64,000 nt of DNA, from assembly GCA_964036295.1 (NCBI GenBank), contig OZ038466.1, positions 16,216,001 through 16,280,000 on the forward strand, in the 5' to 3' direction. How positions within the stretch are numbered: the first letter of the stretch is position 1; every line of letters starts with the position of its first letter. This DNA comes from Plumapathes pennacea. Its lineage: Eukaryota > Cnidaria > Anthozoa > Antipatharia > Myriopathidae. The position numbers were made by a program, and so were the translations under genes. Below are positions 32,101 through 42,255 of this stretch, piece by piece. A model generated the notes under the pieces. The model had not been told where the DNA came from, searched no databases, and was given only the letters and a program-made list of their open reading frames with translations.

Positions 32101-33460
32101 TCACATGATGTTGTCAGAACCCTAAGTGGTACAACAAGCATCTCTGTCCTTTTATATATATGGGAGTTTCCCCCCCCCCCCCCCCCCTCCCCCCAGGGAT
32201 AAAACAGATAGACCTACTGGACCCAAGAGTCCATTTCCTTCCACAAGTGCTGTGGCTTGAGTTTCATTGAGGATCTCAGGATTTCCATCACAAATTGTAG
32301 TGCCAAGTTTGATATCATTGACATACATCTCTACAAAAAAACACAAAAATGATATTTTAATCCAGTCCTCCCCTCCTCTTTTTCTTCTACCCTGTAAGTC
32401 GATAACATAATCACTATAATATAAAGTTTCAACAAATCAGTCTGACACAAGACAGGATAATGAGACACACCAAAGGAATTTTGTATGGGGATCGCAAGTC
32501 TGTGACCATGTTCCCAGCCCTTAACCTCAAAAAAGGGGTCACGTCGACATATTCACATATTCATCAGTTTCCTGCTAAACCTCTAATGAATTCTTTTTTT
32601 TTGTGGGGGGGGGGGGGGGGGGGGGGGAAGGGGGGGTGGGCGGTCGCAGTGGTCCAAAATCTTGGATGTTAGTGCAGGAATTTTGTAGAAAAAGCGAGCA
32701 GAGGAAGCAGAAAACACTACAGTGGCAAGAAAACGTACACAGAAACCAATGTACGTAAGTTGAGTTTTGCAATATCCAATCATCGCCGTCTGCCGCTCAC
32801 CGCAGGCATATTATTATATTGGTTACCAGCAACTCCCATGTTGTACATTCTTTGTAAATTTTGCAGTCTTGATAAGGTTGTTTCTCAAACAGTATTCGAC
32901 ATAGACCTTTGAAGTTTTGGTAAGTACTATTTAAGTCCGATATGTTCTTTACGTTTTGCTAATTAATGAGAAAATCCAAGATGGCCGTCAACCATCGACA
33001 AGTATGGTTACAAATGCCAATAAATATAAGTGTAGGGTGAACATGAAGCTTTATAAAATGGACATAGACCAACACGACAAATGTTCGAAAGTCGAGTCTG
33101 ACAAACGATCATTCAAACTTTTTGTATACATATTTTGGTAGACCAGGGACGGGAATCCCACGAGAAGAAAGAAAAGCATCCTCGGGGATCGACCGGGGGA
33201 AACAGCTGGCATTGATCGATGCATATATGTACCTACGTACCCAGTCGGTTCAATCCGTGGCTGAAGTGTCCTCGCTTGTCGCCAGCAACCAACACCTGAG
33301 CCAGGTCTCTCGCTTGCAGGGCAGGCGTCCCCACGGCTGTCATGCATCGCTCTACAAACGACTCTACTTCACTCACTTCCACCAACTTAAAGTCCTGCGA
33401 GAATCTTCTGGATGTGGAAAAGGTTCTCCGCAAACACACATTCACAAGGCGAAAAGCCAT
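23169..33460 (-). CDS. Ldh2-family NAD(P)-dependent malate/lactate-type dehydrogenase, probably mitochondrial (12 exons, 377 aa)
   Basis: Member of the malate/L-sulfolactate/ureidoglycolate dehydrogenase family (Ldh2, YjmC-like), unrelated to classical MDH/LDH; oxidises or reduces a 2-hydroxy/2-oxo acid. Exons in transcript order: 33460-33241, 32330-32218, 29392-29317, 28440-28379, 27377-27324, 26849-26751, 26600-26535, 26311-26242, 24255-24137, 24040-23945, 23490-23380, 23216-23169. Phases close to 377 aa plus TGA. Motifs: [106 protein letters not shown] and [13 protein letters not shown]. The N-terminus [19 protein letters not shown] is basic, Ser/Thr-rich and without acids, a good mitochondrial presequence; an upstream in-frame Met (33508) would hide it. 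Substrate is not determined. Introns 2 and 8 hold many repeats. Confidence 0.93.
24300..24975. repeat. Degenerate CT-rich minisatellite in dehydrogenase intron 8
   Basis: Diverged repeats built on 'ctctgccctgtccatcctg' continue to about 24975 and resume at about 25803-26160 ('ctgctctgtccactctctg', 'cctgctctgtccttgttc'). The array is split by the element at 24979-25800. Long ORFs here are artefacts of the composition. Confidence 0.6.
24979..25800. mobile_element. Large member of the 'ccctatttcagac' element family
   Basis: Begins with a long G run (24979-25001) and 'cctcatattttgggtgggagcgtgcc', as in the 19947 element, and ends 'ataccctatttcggac...gctttggggaggcacatatata...ggcaagggtaccc'. The interior has 'tatcctattttagaccaacatgctgaaat'. 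It interrupts the CT-rich minisatellite, so it is younger than the array. Confidence 0.55.
27739..28180. mobile_element. 442-bp element of the CCCAGGGG-end family
   Basis: Left end CCCCAGGGGGGGGCACTCCC, right end ATATATGGGAGTGCCCCCCGGGGG, inverted to each other. The interior carries at least six variants of 'accctgttccaga' spaced 25-60 bp apart. Dehydrogenase intron 4. Confidence 0.7.
28491..28677. mobile_element. 187-bp palindromic hairpin MITE
   Basis: Arms TAAACAATAAACTACTTT...GCACGAATAATATTGTCC...ATTATCTGTTCC...ACAGTTGCCC are mirrored on the other side of a centre near 28585 (GAGAGCAAAGCTCGAGGGC). It starts 50 bp upstream, in transcript terms, of the dehydrogenase exon at 28379-28440. 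Confidence 0.75.
29429..31491. mobile_element. 2.06-kb TA-flanked transposon with perfect 23-bp inverted ends
   Basis: Both ends carry the same 23 bp, beginning TAGGGTCATTCCACAG (29429-29451 and, inverted, 31469-31491), with TA on each outer side. This fits Tc1/mariner-type insertion. Inside, the motif GTTGCGGAGA(A/G)GAC occurs at about 29454, 29623, 29821, 29834 and 31130, and inverted at about 30943, 30962 and 31291. Two diverged direct repeats ('aacagcttttwaagaaacata...caaggtcct') lie near 29940 and 30298. No intact transposase is visible. Lies in dehydrogenase intron 2. Confidence 0.8.
30438..30713 (-). pseudogene. Possible coding relic inside the 2.06-kb element
   Basis: A 91-codon open frame with ordinary protein composition (for example [20 protein letters not shown] and [20 protein letters not shown]). 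I do not recognise a domain with confidence. Its position within a transposon suggests the tail of an element-encoded protein; the rest is not present in frame. Confidence 0.3.
31906..32197. mobile_element. 292-bp complete element (subfamily B) with 8-bp target duplication
   Basis: Flanked by GATAAAAC (31898-31905 and 32198-32205). Begins CCCCAGGAAGGG; ends TATATATGGGAGTTT, then a C-rich tail and CCCCCAGG. The interior 'gatgctcatcgggaatttttgttttgacccctaa' matches the copy at 21331. The right end abuts exon 2 of the dehydrogenase at a distance of 21 bp. Confidence 0.78.
32604..32640. repeat. Poly-G tract
   Basis: T9 followed by a G run with two interruptions, in dehydrogenase intron 1. It may be an expanded end of the CCCAGGGG family, but no partner end is seen. 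Confidence 0.6.
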
Positions 33461-33508
33461 CTTGAATTGTAACCGCGCAATTTCAACTGTCACGCAACGC
33501 ACACACAT

Positions 33509-35149
33509 CTCGCTTCCAGACCTCGGTTTTTCGCGCGTTCACGGTGCTGCTTGAAAGGGGTCCTTTCGGGCAAAGCCGTTTACATCTGGCGGCTCTTTTC
33601 AGATTTTGGAACGAAGCACTTCTGAAAGTGGTGCTTCCCGTGTCGGATAGGTTTTCAGGACGCTGTGGCGATTTCTCTGCTGAGCATAAAATAGGTAAAT
33701 AAATGCAACATTCACATGAAAACATTAATAATCTAAATTATATTGGTGCACGTGTTATCTAAATGGCATTATTATTTAAAACTGACAGAGCACGTTTATT
33801 ATCAAATATTTCTGATAACGATTTGGTTTCCCCGGAAGCAAAAGGTTGTTCCGTTGTGTACGAACTGAGTGCGCATATACTTAACAAGTAAACGACAAAC
33901 GGTAAGTGTGTTTGTTTTTCCTTCTCAATGGTATTTTATGTTTGAGGTGCTTATGACTTAAAAAGACAAACTGACTGTGACTTACCGGACAAAATTAAAC
34001 TGATGACGTTTTGCATGCAGGGATTGATCCGTCGGCGCTCCCCCATTTTTTTACTTCGAGAAGGCAGGTGGCTGAAGCGGTCGTTGCGGTTGTGTTCACT
34101 GAACATGCAATCCAATCTTCAACAGAGCAGAATTTGGTGCAGTGCAATTTTTTAATACCCAACGATGTTACCGCTCTAGGCACTCTCGATAGTGAAGCGC
34201 CGTGCTTTTTTCATAGTTATTCTCCTTGCCTCTTGTCCACCTCCATAACGCTGGTTTGAAAAAAAAAAAACTAATCGCGCGCAAAAAATATCAGAAAAGA
34301 CTCCATCACAACCGAGGAACCATTACGCGGTATAAACCCAGTTTCGCTCTCACAAAGATCGGATTGTAGAAGTGATACGTTCAGCTGTCTGCTTGGAGAG
34401 CTCAAAATTCACCTTGAGGCACTTAAATTGCATGGTAACTCATGGCCGGTAGCTGCATGCAAAACATCGTGCAGCCAGACATGCGCGGCCATGCAACATG
34501 TAGTCTAATTGACTAGTTAGGAAAGTTTTTATTTGCGCAAAATACACGATACTCAGTTATTTATCTTGTTGTTCACGTTTCACTCACCTAAGTTTCGACT
34601 TGCTAAATGAATTTAAATGCCACAAATATAAAACAATGTATATTGTATAAAACAATGTAATGTATAAATTTATATTTAGGCCCACAAAAAATTTGGATGA
34701 CTGCCTTAAAAATGGCTTAATGCACTGGTTTGGTTTGACGCCAGACAGTTCTTCCACAATCAAAAACAAAAGCAAAACCCGATTACGATCGCCACTATGC
34801 AGAGCAGGCAACTGATGACTTTCTTGTACTGCTGACCGGATATGACCAATTGCAAATGACTTTGGCTTCTGGTTGTCCAAAGTGTCCTTTTTTTTAACGG
34901 TCTCTTTGATTGGTTGGTTTCAAGGTTTCTTAAACTGATTGCATGAAAACTGTCTATACAGCATAACTTTAGGTTTTGGTAAACTGTCTTAGTTTTCTAA
35001 TACTCACTGACGGAAACCACAACCTGTAACGGTTTTCAGTTATTTGTCGAATGCAGTTGGGTTTATTTGTCTCATAAACGTTTGCGTTTGGAGGTTTAGT
35101 TGTGCCTTTTGGTAAGTAAACTCGTCATTTCTTGATTATTAGGCACAGG
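33509..35149. other. Intergenic, no gene seen
   Basis: Upstream region of the dehydrogenase on the minus strand and of the 35150 signal-peptide exon on the plus strand. Short open frames near 34011-34259 on both strands show no protein-like conservation that I can recognise. A10 at 34261. Confidence 0.5.
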
Positions 35150-35429
35150 ATGGCTGCTCGTATAAAGATCACTCTCTTTTTCCTGCTCGCCTTCGCCACC
35201 AGTACATCAGTGGCCAGGCCTCTGGAAGATTCAGGGGAGGGCTTGAGTCCAGATGATAATCAGTGGAATGACTGGAGCGAGGAAGAGGAAGAGAGGGACG
35301 AGATCGAGGAGGATGAACGGGACGAGAGCCAGGAGGACTGGAACAATTCAGGAAGGGTTGATTATGCAGATGATGTCACTGATGACAATGATGATGAATA
35401 CTTTGAAGAAACGAGGGAATTGCAAAAAG
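35150..35429 (+). CDS. Candidate first exon A of the TGF-beta ligand: signal peptide plus acidic peptide
   Basis: ATG opens a clear signal peptide (MAARIKITLFFLLAFATSTS) followed by about 70 residues extremely rich in Asp/Glu (SEEEEERDEIEEDERDESQE, DDVTDDNDDEYFEE). It ends at an excellent GTAAGA donor in phase 1 after ELQK. The final exon of the TGF-beta gene (41217) starts in exactly this phase, so the join gives ELQK-GIRRKRSS and a 377-aa precursor. It could instead start a separate secreted acidic protein whose other exons I cannot see. Confidence 0.55.
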
Positions 35430-37459
35430 GTAAGAAGTGGTTAATTATTTTATGACGACGATAGAGATATTTTCTCCGCTAATAAAACTGTGTAGAGTAC
35501 TATAATTCTTGTTCTCATGACATATACAAAATATGTTTTGACAAATCCAAATATTAGATACCTTAGGATAATTCAAATGAACTTAACAAAACCTGGCCGC
35601 ATAGTTTGAAGCTAGAGTACTCTTGATTACAGCCAAGTTTTTGAGTAAAATATATTTTGAAAATTAGAGGACATAGTACTGCGTCTGCAAAAAAACACAA
35701 AATAAATTGATAACGAAATGGGTATCTATAGTACTTCGAAACTAAAGATTGAAATATTCTCCTTAGCAAGTTGCATATGGAAATGAACTGTCGATATTGC
35801 TTTCAATTTTTGAGAGCCCTGTGATCAAAGATTTCGGGGTGCAAAAGACTTCTGAGGTAAGATGGCCCCTTGAGTATTAGCCAGATTTAAAACGGCCACC
35901 TCAAAGATTAAGACCGCCCCATGCATGTGACAGAGGCGGGCGTTTTCACAGGCCAAAACTAGTGTAAAATATTGGTTTTGTGTTATTTACTGACTGATTG
36001 ACGGAGGTGTCCATAAAAAGTTGCATAATTTTCCAAAGCAAAGAAGTTACAGGCATGAAACCTTGCACGAAAATCAACAATGCTGACGGAAATGGAGCGG
36101 TTTTCAAGTGACTGTCGAAGATATTGTGTAATTGTTTTGGCTTTGAGTTTGCTATATACTTTGAATTGGTCCAAAGAAGTTTAGTGCACTCTTGGCCAAT
36201 TAGTAACAAAGCAAAACCTGAAAGCGGTGCGCTCTCACAACTGAATACGATGCAAATGGGACGGCGTTTAGTCTCGCACTGGCATTGATTGGTCGACTGC
36301 AAATGACGTCATCCGAAAACCGTAAAACTGGAAACGGTTTTTGTAGAATTGATGTCGCACAGGTATTGGAGTCTTTAGGCCTATCCATGCACTAAGCTAC
36401 AGTGCGCAACTGACGAAGGAACCTAGGTTACTGTAGGTTCTGAAACCTGTCTTGCATTTTAAACTCCATGTGCTATAAGTTCTAAGCTATGCCTGGCGAG
36501 GGCATCTTACTAAACATCACAGCCATTTTTAGCACTACTGCTTATCTTGACGCGAAAAACACCAGTCACACAAAACCACAGGTTATTGAAGCCGTTTTAG
36601 CTGTAACTTAAAAAATACCATTTGCACAGTCCCTGATCGATATCGCACCGAACCCGGATGTATTTCAGCCGTACCAATCAACATCTCGGTGTATCATATT
36701 GTTAAGGAAACGATTAACAGTGAACAGTTTCCGTCCACACAAAATTCTTTCGCTCAAACAAACACAATCAAATTTTTCCACATCACGAAAGTAGAGGGTG
36801 ACTGGGACTGCAGACATCAACCCAACGTTTTATTCCGACATGTACACAACACATGTCGTCTATACAGACATTTTTTCCTAATGGTGAAATCAAATGTTGT
36901 AGTATTAGTTCTGATAGGTGACCGCTCTATGTTGTTACAGCTTGGGAGAGAGTACTGAAGATGTTCGCAGATGCTGGTTTCTAGATGTCTATCGACTGTC
37001 GTCACTGAGGTAGGAATTCAAAATAGTATTGCTTTGTTTCTTCAGATTGTTTGGAATTTCCACTGCTTCACTGCGCGTGGCAATAAAACATGCTACTTTT
37101 TTCCCCTCTCGCAGGCTGAATGCATGGTGGCCTTGGTTCCGGATCAAATTTCTAAACACGCTGCATGGTCCGCCACAACATAAAGTGCACTGAACGAAAA
37201 CCTTTAGTACAGCTGTATTTCCCTTATCATTGATTATTCGTTGTTTATCTAAGTATATCCATATAGTTTAAACTTGTTTGTCTTCCCTGAGTCTCACAAT
37301 ACAATATAATAAACTCTATTAAACACGATGAGAGTTCAAGCATCACTGCTTGTGAGTTCACCTTGGGTAAGGTCGTGGTGAGCCTTTTTGTCTTACTTCT
37401 ACAGATGTGATTCATTTGCTGTTGCCTAGTTGATTATCGGGGGAGTTTTGCGTTTACGA

Positions 37460-37460
37460 T

Positions 37461-37493
<33 letters not shown>

Positions 37494-37550
37494 ATGGGGA
37501 GGAGAGGGAGCTTATTTTTGGGCGGTTTTATTTTCGGGGGGGGGGGGGGG
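37460..37550. repeat. (GT)n microsatellite and G-run
   Basis: About 15 GT units (37463-37492) followed by a G18 tract near 37533-37551. Confidence 0.85.
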
Positions 37551-38799
37551 GCTTATTTACGACATTTTACAGTATGACATTAAACTGGATTATACCATTG
37601 TAAGCCAGCGTTTCCTATTGTTGTTAGTCGTGTGTTAGTCAGTTATCAACTGTATTTATACTTTTATTGTTGAGAGATTCCTCTTACCTCGTAAATAATT
37701 TCACAACTCATCTAAATGTACAATATAAAAATAAACAAATCGATAATCTGAAAAGAGAAAATAATATGAAATAATAAATTGCAGGTATAGCTCTGTCACC
37801 TGACCTGATAAGTATCTAACTTCCACTACTCCACCCAACGGCCCAATTCGATCCGAGATGCCTGTTTCCTCTGTTTGAAAACTAGTCCAAGTTCGAAATC
37901 TTTGTCGTGGAAATGAGTTTGTGTTGCATGAAAATGAACATGCAAGTAAAGCTAATTTTCATAGGAAAGGTTTTGCACTAGGGGTCGTGCGGAAACAGTC
38001 ATCAGAACTCGACTCGAAACAGAGGAAACCAGCATCTCTTAAATGGCACCGGTATATCCTTTGTATTTGTATGTGATAGGCGACAGCCAACAAAACTGTG
38101 CACTATTCATAACAGTACCTGCATGACGTCAGCCCAGCATCACACTTTTAAATATTATTTGTGAAGTTATATTGTTTGGCTTATAAATACCTCATCAATA
38201 AATAAATGTCAATGATATGCTTGTTGAACTATAGAAGCACTTCACACTCAAGAACTGATGGGGAAGTACTCCAAGATGTCCGCTTTTTCTACGATTCGCC
38301 CGCGTCCTTTACAAATTCCCGCGTTCTTCTACAACTCAGTTTGATATGCCTATGCGTGCTTTGATTCCTTAATATTGGTTTGACAGACGCAGCGTGGAGT
38401 GTTAACGGCTTAGAGTGACCACTTGTCACGTTCCAATGAGGAAGTTGGTAAACGAGCTGTGCCCGATATGACTAATTCTTGTCATAGTTGTTGCAGTAAA
38501 TATGTTTTTGTTTTATTCAAATGACTCTGAAAATATACTAGCTCTCAGACTGTCAACTATCTGCCTTGGCTGTCGCTTGTCAAAAAGACTGCTTTCACAT
38601 AGTTGATACTCTACAAAGAAGAACGTACAAGGCAGTAAACTACCTCTTTTGGTAATATATATGCACTGTTGGTCGCAAAATGCACACAAAGAGTAATCAG
38701 AATGTTTTAAAGCAAGCAACCTTTCAGTCAAGCAATCAATCAATCAACTGACCAGTCAAAATAATATTGTTCATTAAAGCTGCAGTTTGTCCGACACAT

Positions 38800-38805
38800 T
38801 ATATA
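38800..38805 (+). promoter_or_regulatory. TATA box for the 38865 exon
   Basis: TATATA followed by CGGCTTGCTCC, 60 bp upstream of the ATG at 38865, which puts the expected transcription start near 38830. A full CRE (TGACGTCA) lies further upstream at 38124-38131. Confidence 0.5.
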
Positions 38806-38864
38806 CGGCTTGCTCCCTCGGCATTTTCCAGACCGCACACCCCGCGTAGATCACACCCGAGATC

Positions 38865-39081
38865 ATGGCGCAGAGTTCAGCTGCACATCGCGTGATGAAT
38901 GAGATTGTCTTGCTGTTCGTGATCGTCTCGTGCTGTAAAGGCAAGACAACATTGCCCTCCAGAGTAAAAGAAGTCTCAAATCGTGAAACACCATGCTACT
39001 TATTCATGGTTAATGTTTCTTTGAGTAACGTGGAAAAGGAACGGCCAGTGTCGAACACTCTCAGATGCTATGACGACGAAG
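38865..39081 (+). CDS. Candidate first exon B of the TGF-beta ligand: alternative signal peptide
   Basis: ATG (38865, or the internal Met at 38895) opens a hydrophobic leader (EIVLLFVIVSCCKG), then about 45 residues with two Cys and an Asn-Val-Ser glycosylation site (YLFMVNVSLSNVEKE). A GTAGGC donor after RCYDDE ends it in phase 1, which fits the last exon at 41217 and would give DDE-GIRRKRSS and a 356-aa precursor. Read without splicing, it is a 93-aa secreted protein ending at 39146. It sits only 2.1 kb before the ligand exon and has a TATA box, so it is at least as likely as exon A. No in-frame route joins exon A to B. Confidence 0.55.
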
Positions 39082-41216
39082 GTAGGCTGACATATTGCAC
39101 AAATGAAACTGAGGAAACAGTTAAGAAAACTTATTATAAACTCTGAAATATAAGATGGGCTGCAGTGTATAGATTCTGTTTTGTAGTTTCATGCCACTGA
39201 TATATGCAGGTGCGGTATTTCTATGTATTACTAGGTGAATCTCCCGAGGCGTTCGATTATTTCCTTTCGAGCTACCTGGTCCTGTATTGAATCCAAGCTC
39301 AGTGACATGATCTGGTAAAAAGATTTCCCATGAGGACAGGATTGATAGAAACAGTATAGTTTCTGATATTGGTCCAGAAAATGTCCGTTGTCTGGACTAA
39401 AAGAGAACGGGTAGAAACTATGGCCTAAGCAAGTCAGTTCAATTAACAGATAAACTACAGGTGTTGGCAGAGAACTCAAAGTGGTTTCAATTGGAAGCGA
39501 GATAGGAGGGCCAAAACGTAAACTCTTAACTGCAGTGATGCGTGAAAGCGACCTAAACTGTTTTCGTCCTACGACAGCATAAGAGTTATTCGTGCATTGT
39601 GTGCACACAAAGTAACATAAGTACCGTAAAATTCCGTAAATATTCCTTTTGAAATAAGCCCTCCCTCCCAAACTAACCAGCATTCAAATTTTTGTCAGGT
39701 TTCTATATTTCTTAAAGTTAGAGCGGTTCTACCAGCGTATTGATATCAAATATAATTTGCCAATAAAAGCAATAAAACCACTTGGCCACAACTATGAAAA
39801 TATTACTGCCTTTCTAAATGCAAGCTTCTCTCTAATATTACCCCAGCCCTTCCAAAAATAAACCCAAGAAAAGTCTCCCTTGGGTTTGGAGCTTTTTTAC
39901 GACATTTTACCGTACATACCATACAACATACGGATAAGCAGAGTACACTGCGTAAACAAGGAAATAGTATAGTTAGATGTAAAAGCGGATCCGGAGTTAT
40001 TTTGAAATAAACCTTGTATCCGGGCTTACGCCTAAACAAACATTGATAATATAACGCGATCTTTTAGTTTATTTACGAAGTACGTATAATACATTTTGAG
40101 CTGCGTCTAAGTCATAGGCTATGTTCTAATAACTGATTTTAGATCGATAAATATAGTGAGAAACATCCTTAGTTGCAATGTTAAAGTTTACGATAGAGAC
40201 CTGCAACGTTCAAATTGCACTCTAGGGTCTTGTTCAAAGTTCGCCTAACCAAAAGTTAGCCAAATTCTTTATCTCAACCTCCTGGTCAACAATTTACAGA
40301 GTTCTGATAAAAGACTATCTAAAAAACATATTCTAGATCCACTCAAAATTTATCGAAAATGACAATCTGCAGTAAACCCTTAAAACTGACAAAGTGGCCT
40401 CATGCAGTTTGCTAATTTAAGCTTTTACAATACGTTGTCCCGTACTACAAAACCATCCGAAAACGTTTTCAGACACCTTTCTCGTTTTGTCTATCCATCT
40501 TTCACTCGAGATAAACATCTTTTAAAACCGCCTAGACCACTATACTAAAGTTTTATACAGTATTTGATTGACATTGACTAAAAGGCACTAAGTCACTCAG
40601 AGACTCACCTGTTATTCAATATCGGACGAAAAGCCTCCTGGGTTTCCAAAATAATCATTTCAGTGGTATATTGATAAAACCCGCTAATGCATTTTATTTG
40701 ACGTTTGTCTGAGTTTACTCCCTCGATACACAATAATTTTATTTCCCACACATATTGTTAAGGAACAGACATAGTAAAAACACAGTCATATTGCATTTAA
40801 TTGTATACGTCTGCCAGAAAGAATGTTCTGTATACTCCTCCTGGAGCGTTCGTTACGAACCGATAACAGATTCAGTGCTGCTATAGATTGAATGCATGCG
40901 TGCACTGCAAGTAGAATTTAGATCATTTCTTTGTTCAGGCTCTTAACGCTGTATATATGCAGCTGTTTCAACTCCTCCACTAAAATAAGAGATGCGAACT
41001 GAATTGTAGAAGGTTTAAAAGCCGGAACACGAATTTTAAAGGATAATGAGATAGGATATTGAACAAGTGCAAGAACATGGGAGAAAACTAAGCTAAACCC
41101 TGTCTTTTGTCCGTCTTTTTCTTTTTCTAACTCTGTCGCCCTGACTTATTTGACTCTCTCGTCCTTGTCTTTATTTGTCTGTCTGTTTGTTTCTTTGCCT
41201 GTTTCTTTCTCCAAAG

Positions 41217-42070
41217 GAATTCGCCGGAAAAGGAGTTCGGCGAACAGGAAGGCGATGAAGTACGCTCTGAAATTCAACAACGTCAAGGTGCCAAAAACGA
41301 CAGAGTTGCTTAAACTCGTAGAGTTGAAGATTTATGTGCCCCTTTCTTTAGTAATGGAAGTACGTCATCGAATTGTTGGAGACCCGCTGTCGTTTACTGA
41401 ATTTCACACAGTTACCGCTGCTCAACGTGGTTGGCAGACATTTGACGTGACGTCACTATTCAAATTAGCCGCATTCCAAGGTCCAGTTACTTTCCGCACC
41501 AAGGTTATTCTCCGAAATTTCAGTGCTCCATCTAGTTCACAAGAATGTGCAGTTTGGAAGGAAAAGAAACCAATGCTTTTTGTTTTCACGGAGGAGAATA
41601 ACCTTGACTGGACAAATCTGGTGAAGAGTTCTGACATGATAAAACCGACTACCAACCGAACCGAAACCCGAAAGCGCATCGTACGTTCGACGACTCAACA
41701 ACCGTGCCCGAAGACTCCCTTGAGTTGGAGTGTTACTTCTACCAACTTAGAAATTGCTTTGGGATTGCAGGGCAGGCTCAGGTCACCCATATCCGTCAGT
41801 CTGGATTACTGCAGCGGCAATTGCGCACATTCCCTCCTGGTGAACACTCATGCTCACTTACAGACCAAGTTTGCCAAGAAACCTCGTCTTCGACTGCCAG
41901 CTCCAGCGTTGAGCGTGGGCGTTAAGCCGGCTCGGTCGCCATCGTTACCGTTGCCATGCTGCGTTCCTGTAAAGTTCAAGGCACTTAATATCCTGTACAC
42001 CGACGAAACCTCCACTTTAGTTTATAAGACACTACAAGACACCATTGCCACGGAATGCGGTTGTCGCTAG
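41217..42070 (+). CDS. TGF-beta superfamily ligand, propeptide and mature domain (last exon)
   Basis: Secreted growth factor signalling through type I/II receptor kinases. The exon encodes 284 residues. It starts with a furin-like RRKR, then a typical prodomain (LLKLVELKIYVPL, GWQTFDVTSLFKLA, KKPMLFVFTEE), a cleavage region ETRKRIVRS, and a mature domain with the seven-cysteine knot pattern: PC, DYCSGNC, PCCVP, then LNILYTDETST and the terminal ECGCR. The acceptor is CCAAAG/GA. The mature domain lacks the usual Trp-x-x-Trp finger motif, has only the basic seven Cys (no extra N-terminal pair as in activins/TGF-beta proper) and a wider C1-C2 gap, so the subfamily is unclear. A poly(A) signal is at 42250. 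The 5' end is uncertain (see the two candidate first exons). Confidence 0.9.
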
Positions 42071-42249
42071 CTGTACCGCTCATGAAAACAGGCTGCAGCT
42101 TTTTAGAAATTAGCAGCACAGGAACTTTGTGTAGAATAGAAAAACTATAAAAAATGCATCGGTAGTGTTAGTTGTGCCTTGATTGTGCATGACATGCCAA
42201 TCGCGCTCAAAGTAATTTTCACCTACACTTGAGTGATCTAACTTTGAAT

Positions 42250-42255
42250 AATAAA
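42250..42255 (+). terminator. TGF-beta ligand poly(A) signal
   Basis: AATAAA 180 bp after the stop codon. Confidence 0.5.

Noticed and set aside
35111..35142. GTAAGT...TTATTAG as a tiny 5' UTR intron before exon A
   Set aside because: Only about 32 bp, too short for a normal animal intron. The AG could still be the acceptor of a longer upstream intron.
38829..39081. Exon A spliced into exon B through the acceptor TTTTCCAG before 38832
   Set aside because: The reading frame meets a stop (TGA) within the exon, so A and B cannot be consecutive coding exons.
39231..39683. 150-codon minus-strand ORF inside the presumed TGF-beta intron
   Set aside because: No recognisable motif, no promoter or splice context; probably chance.
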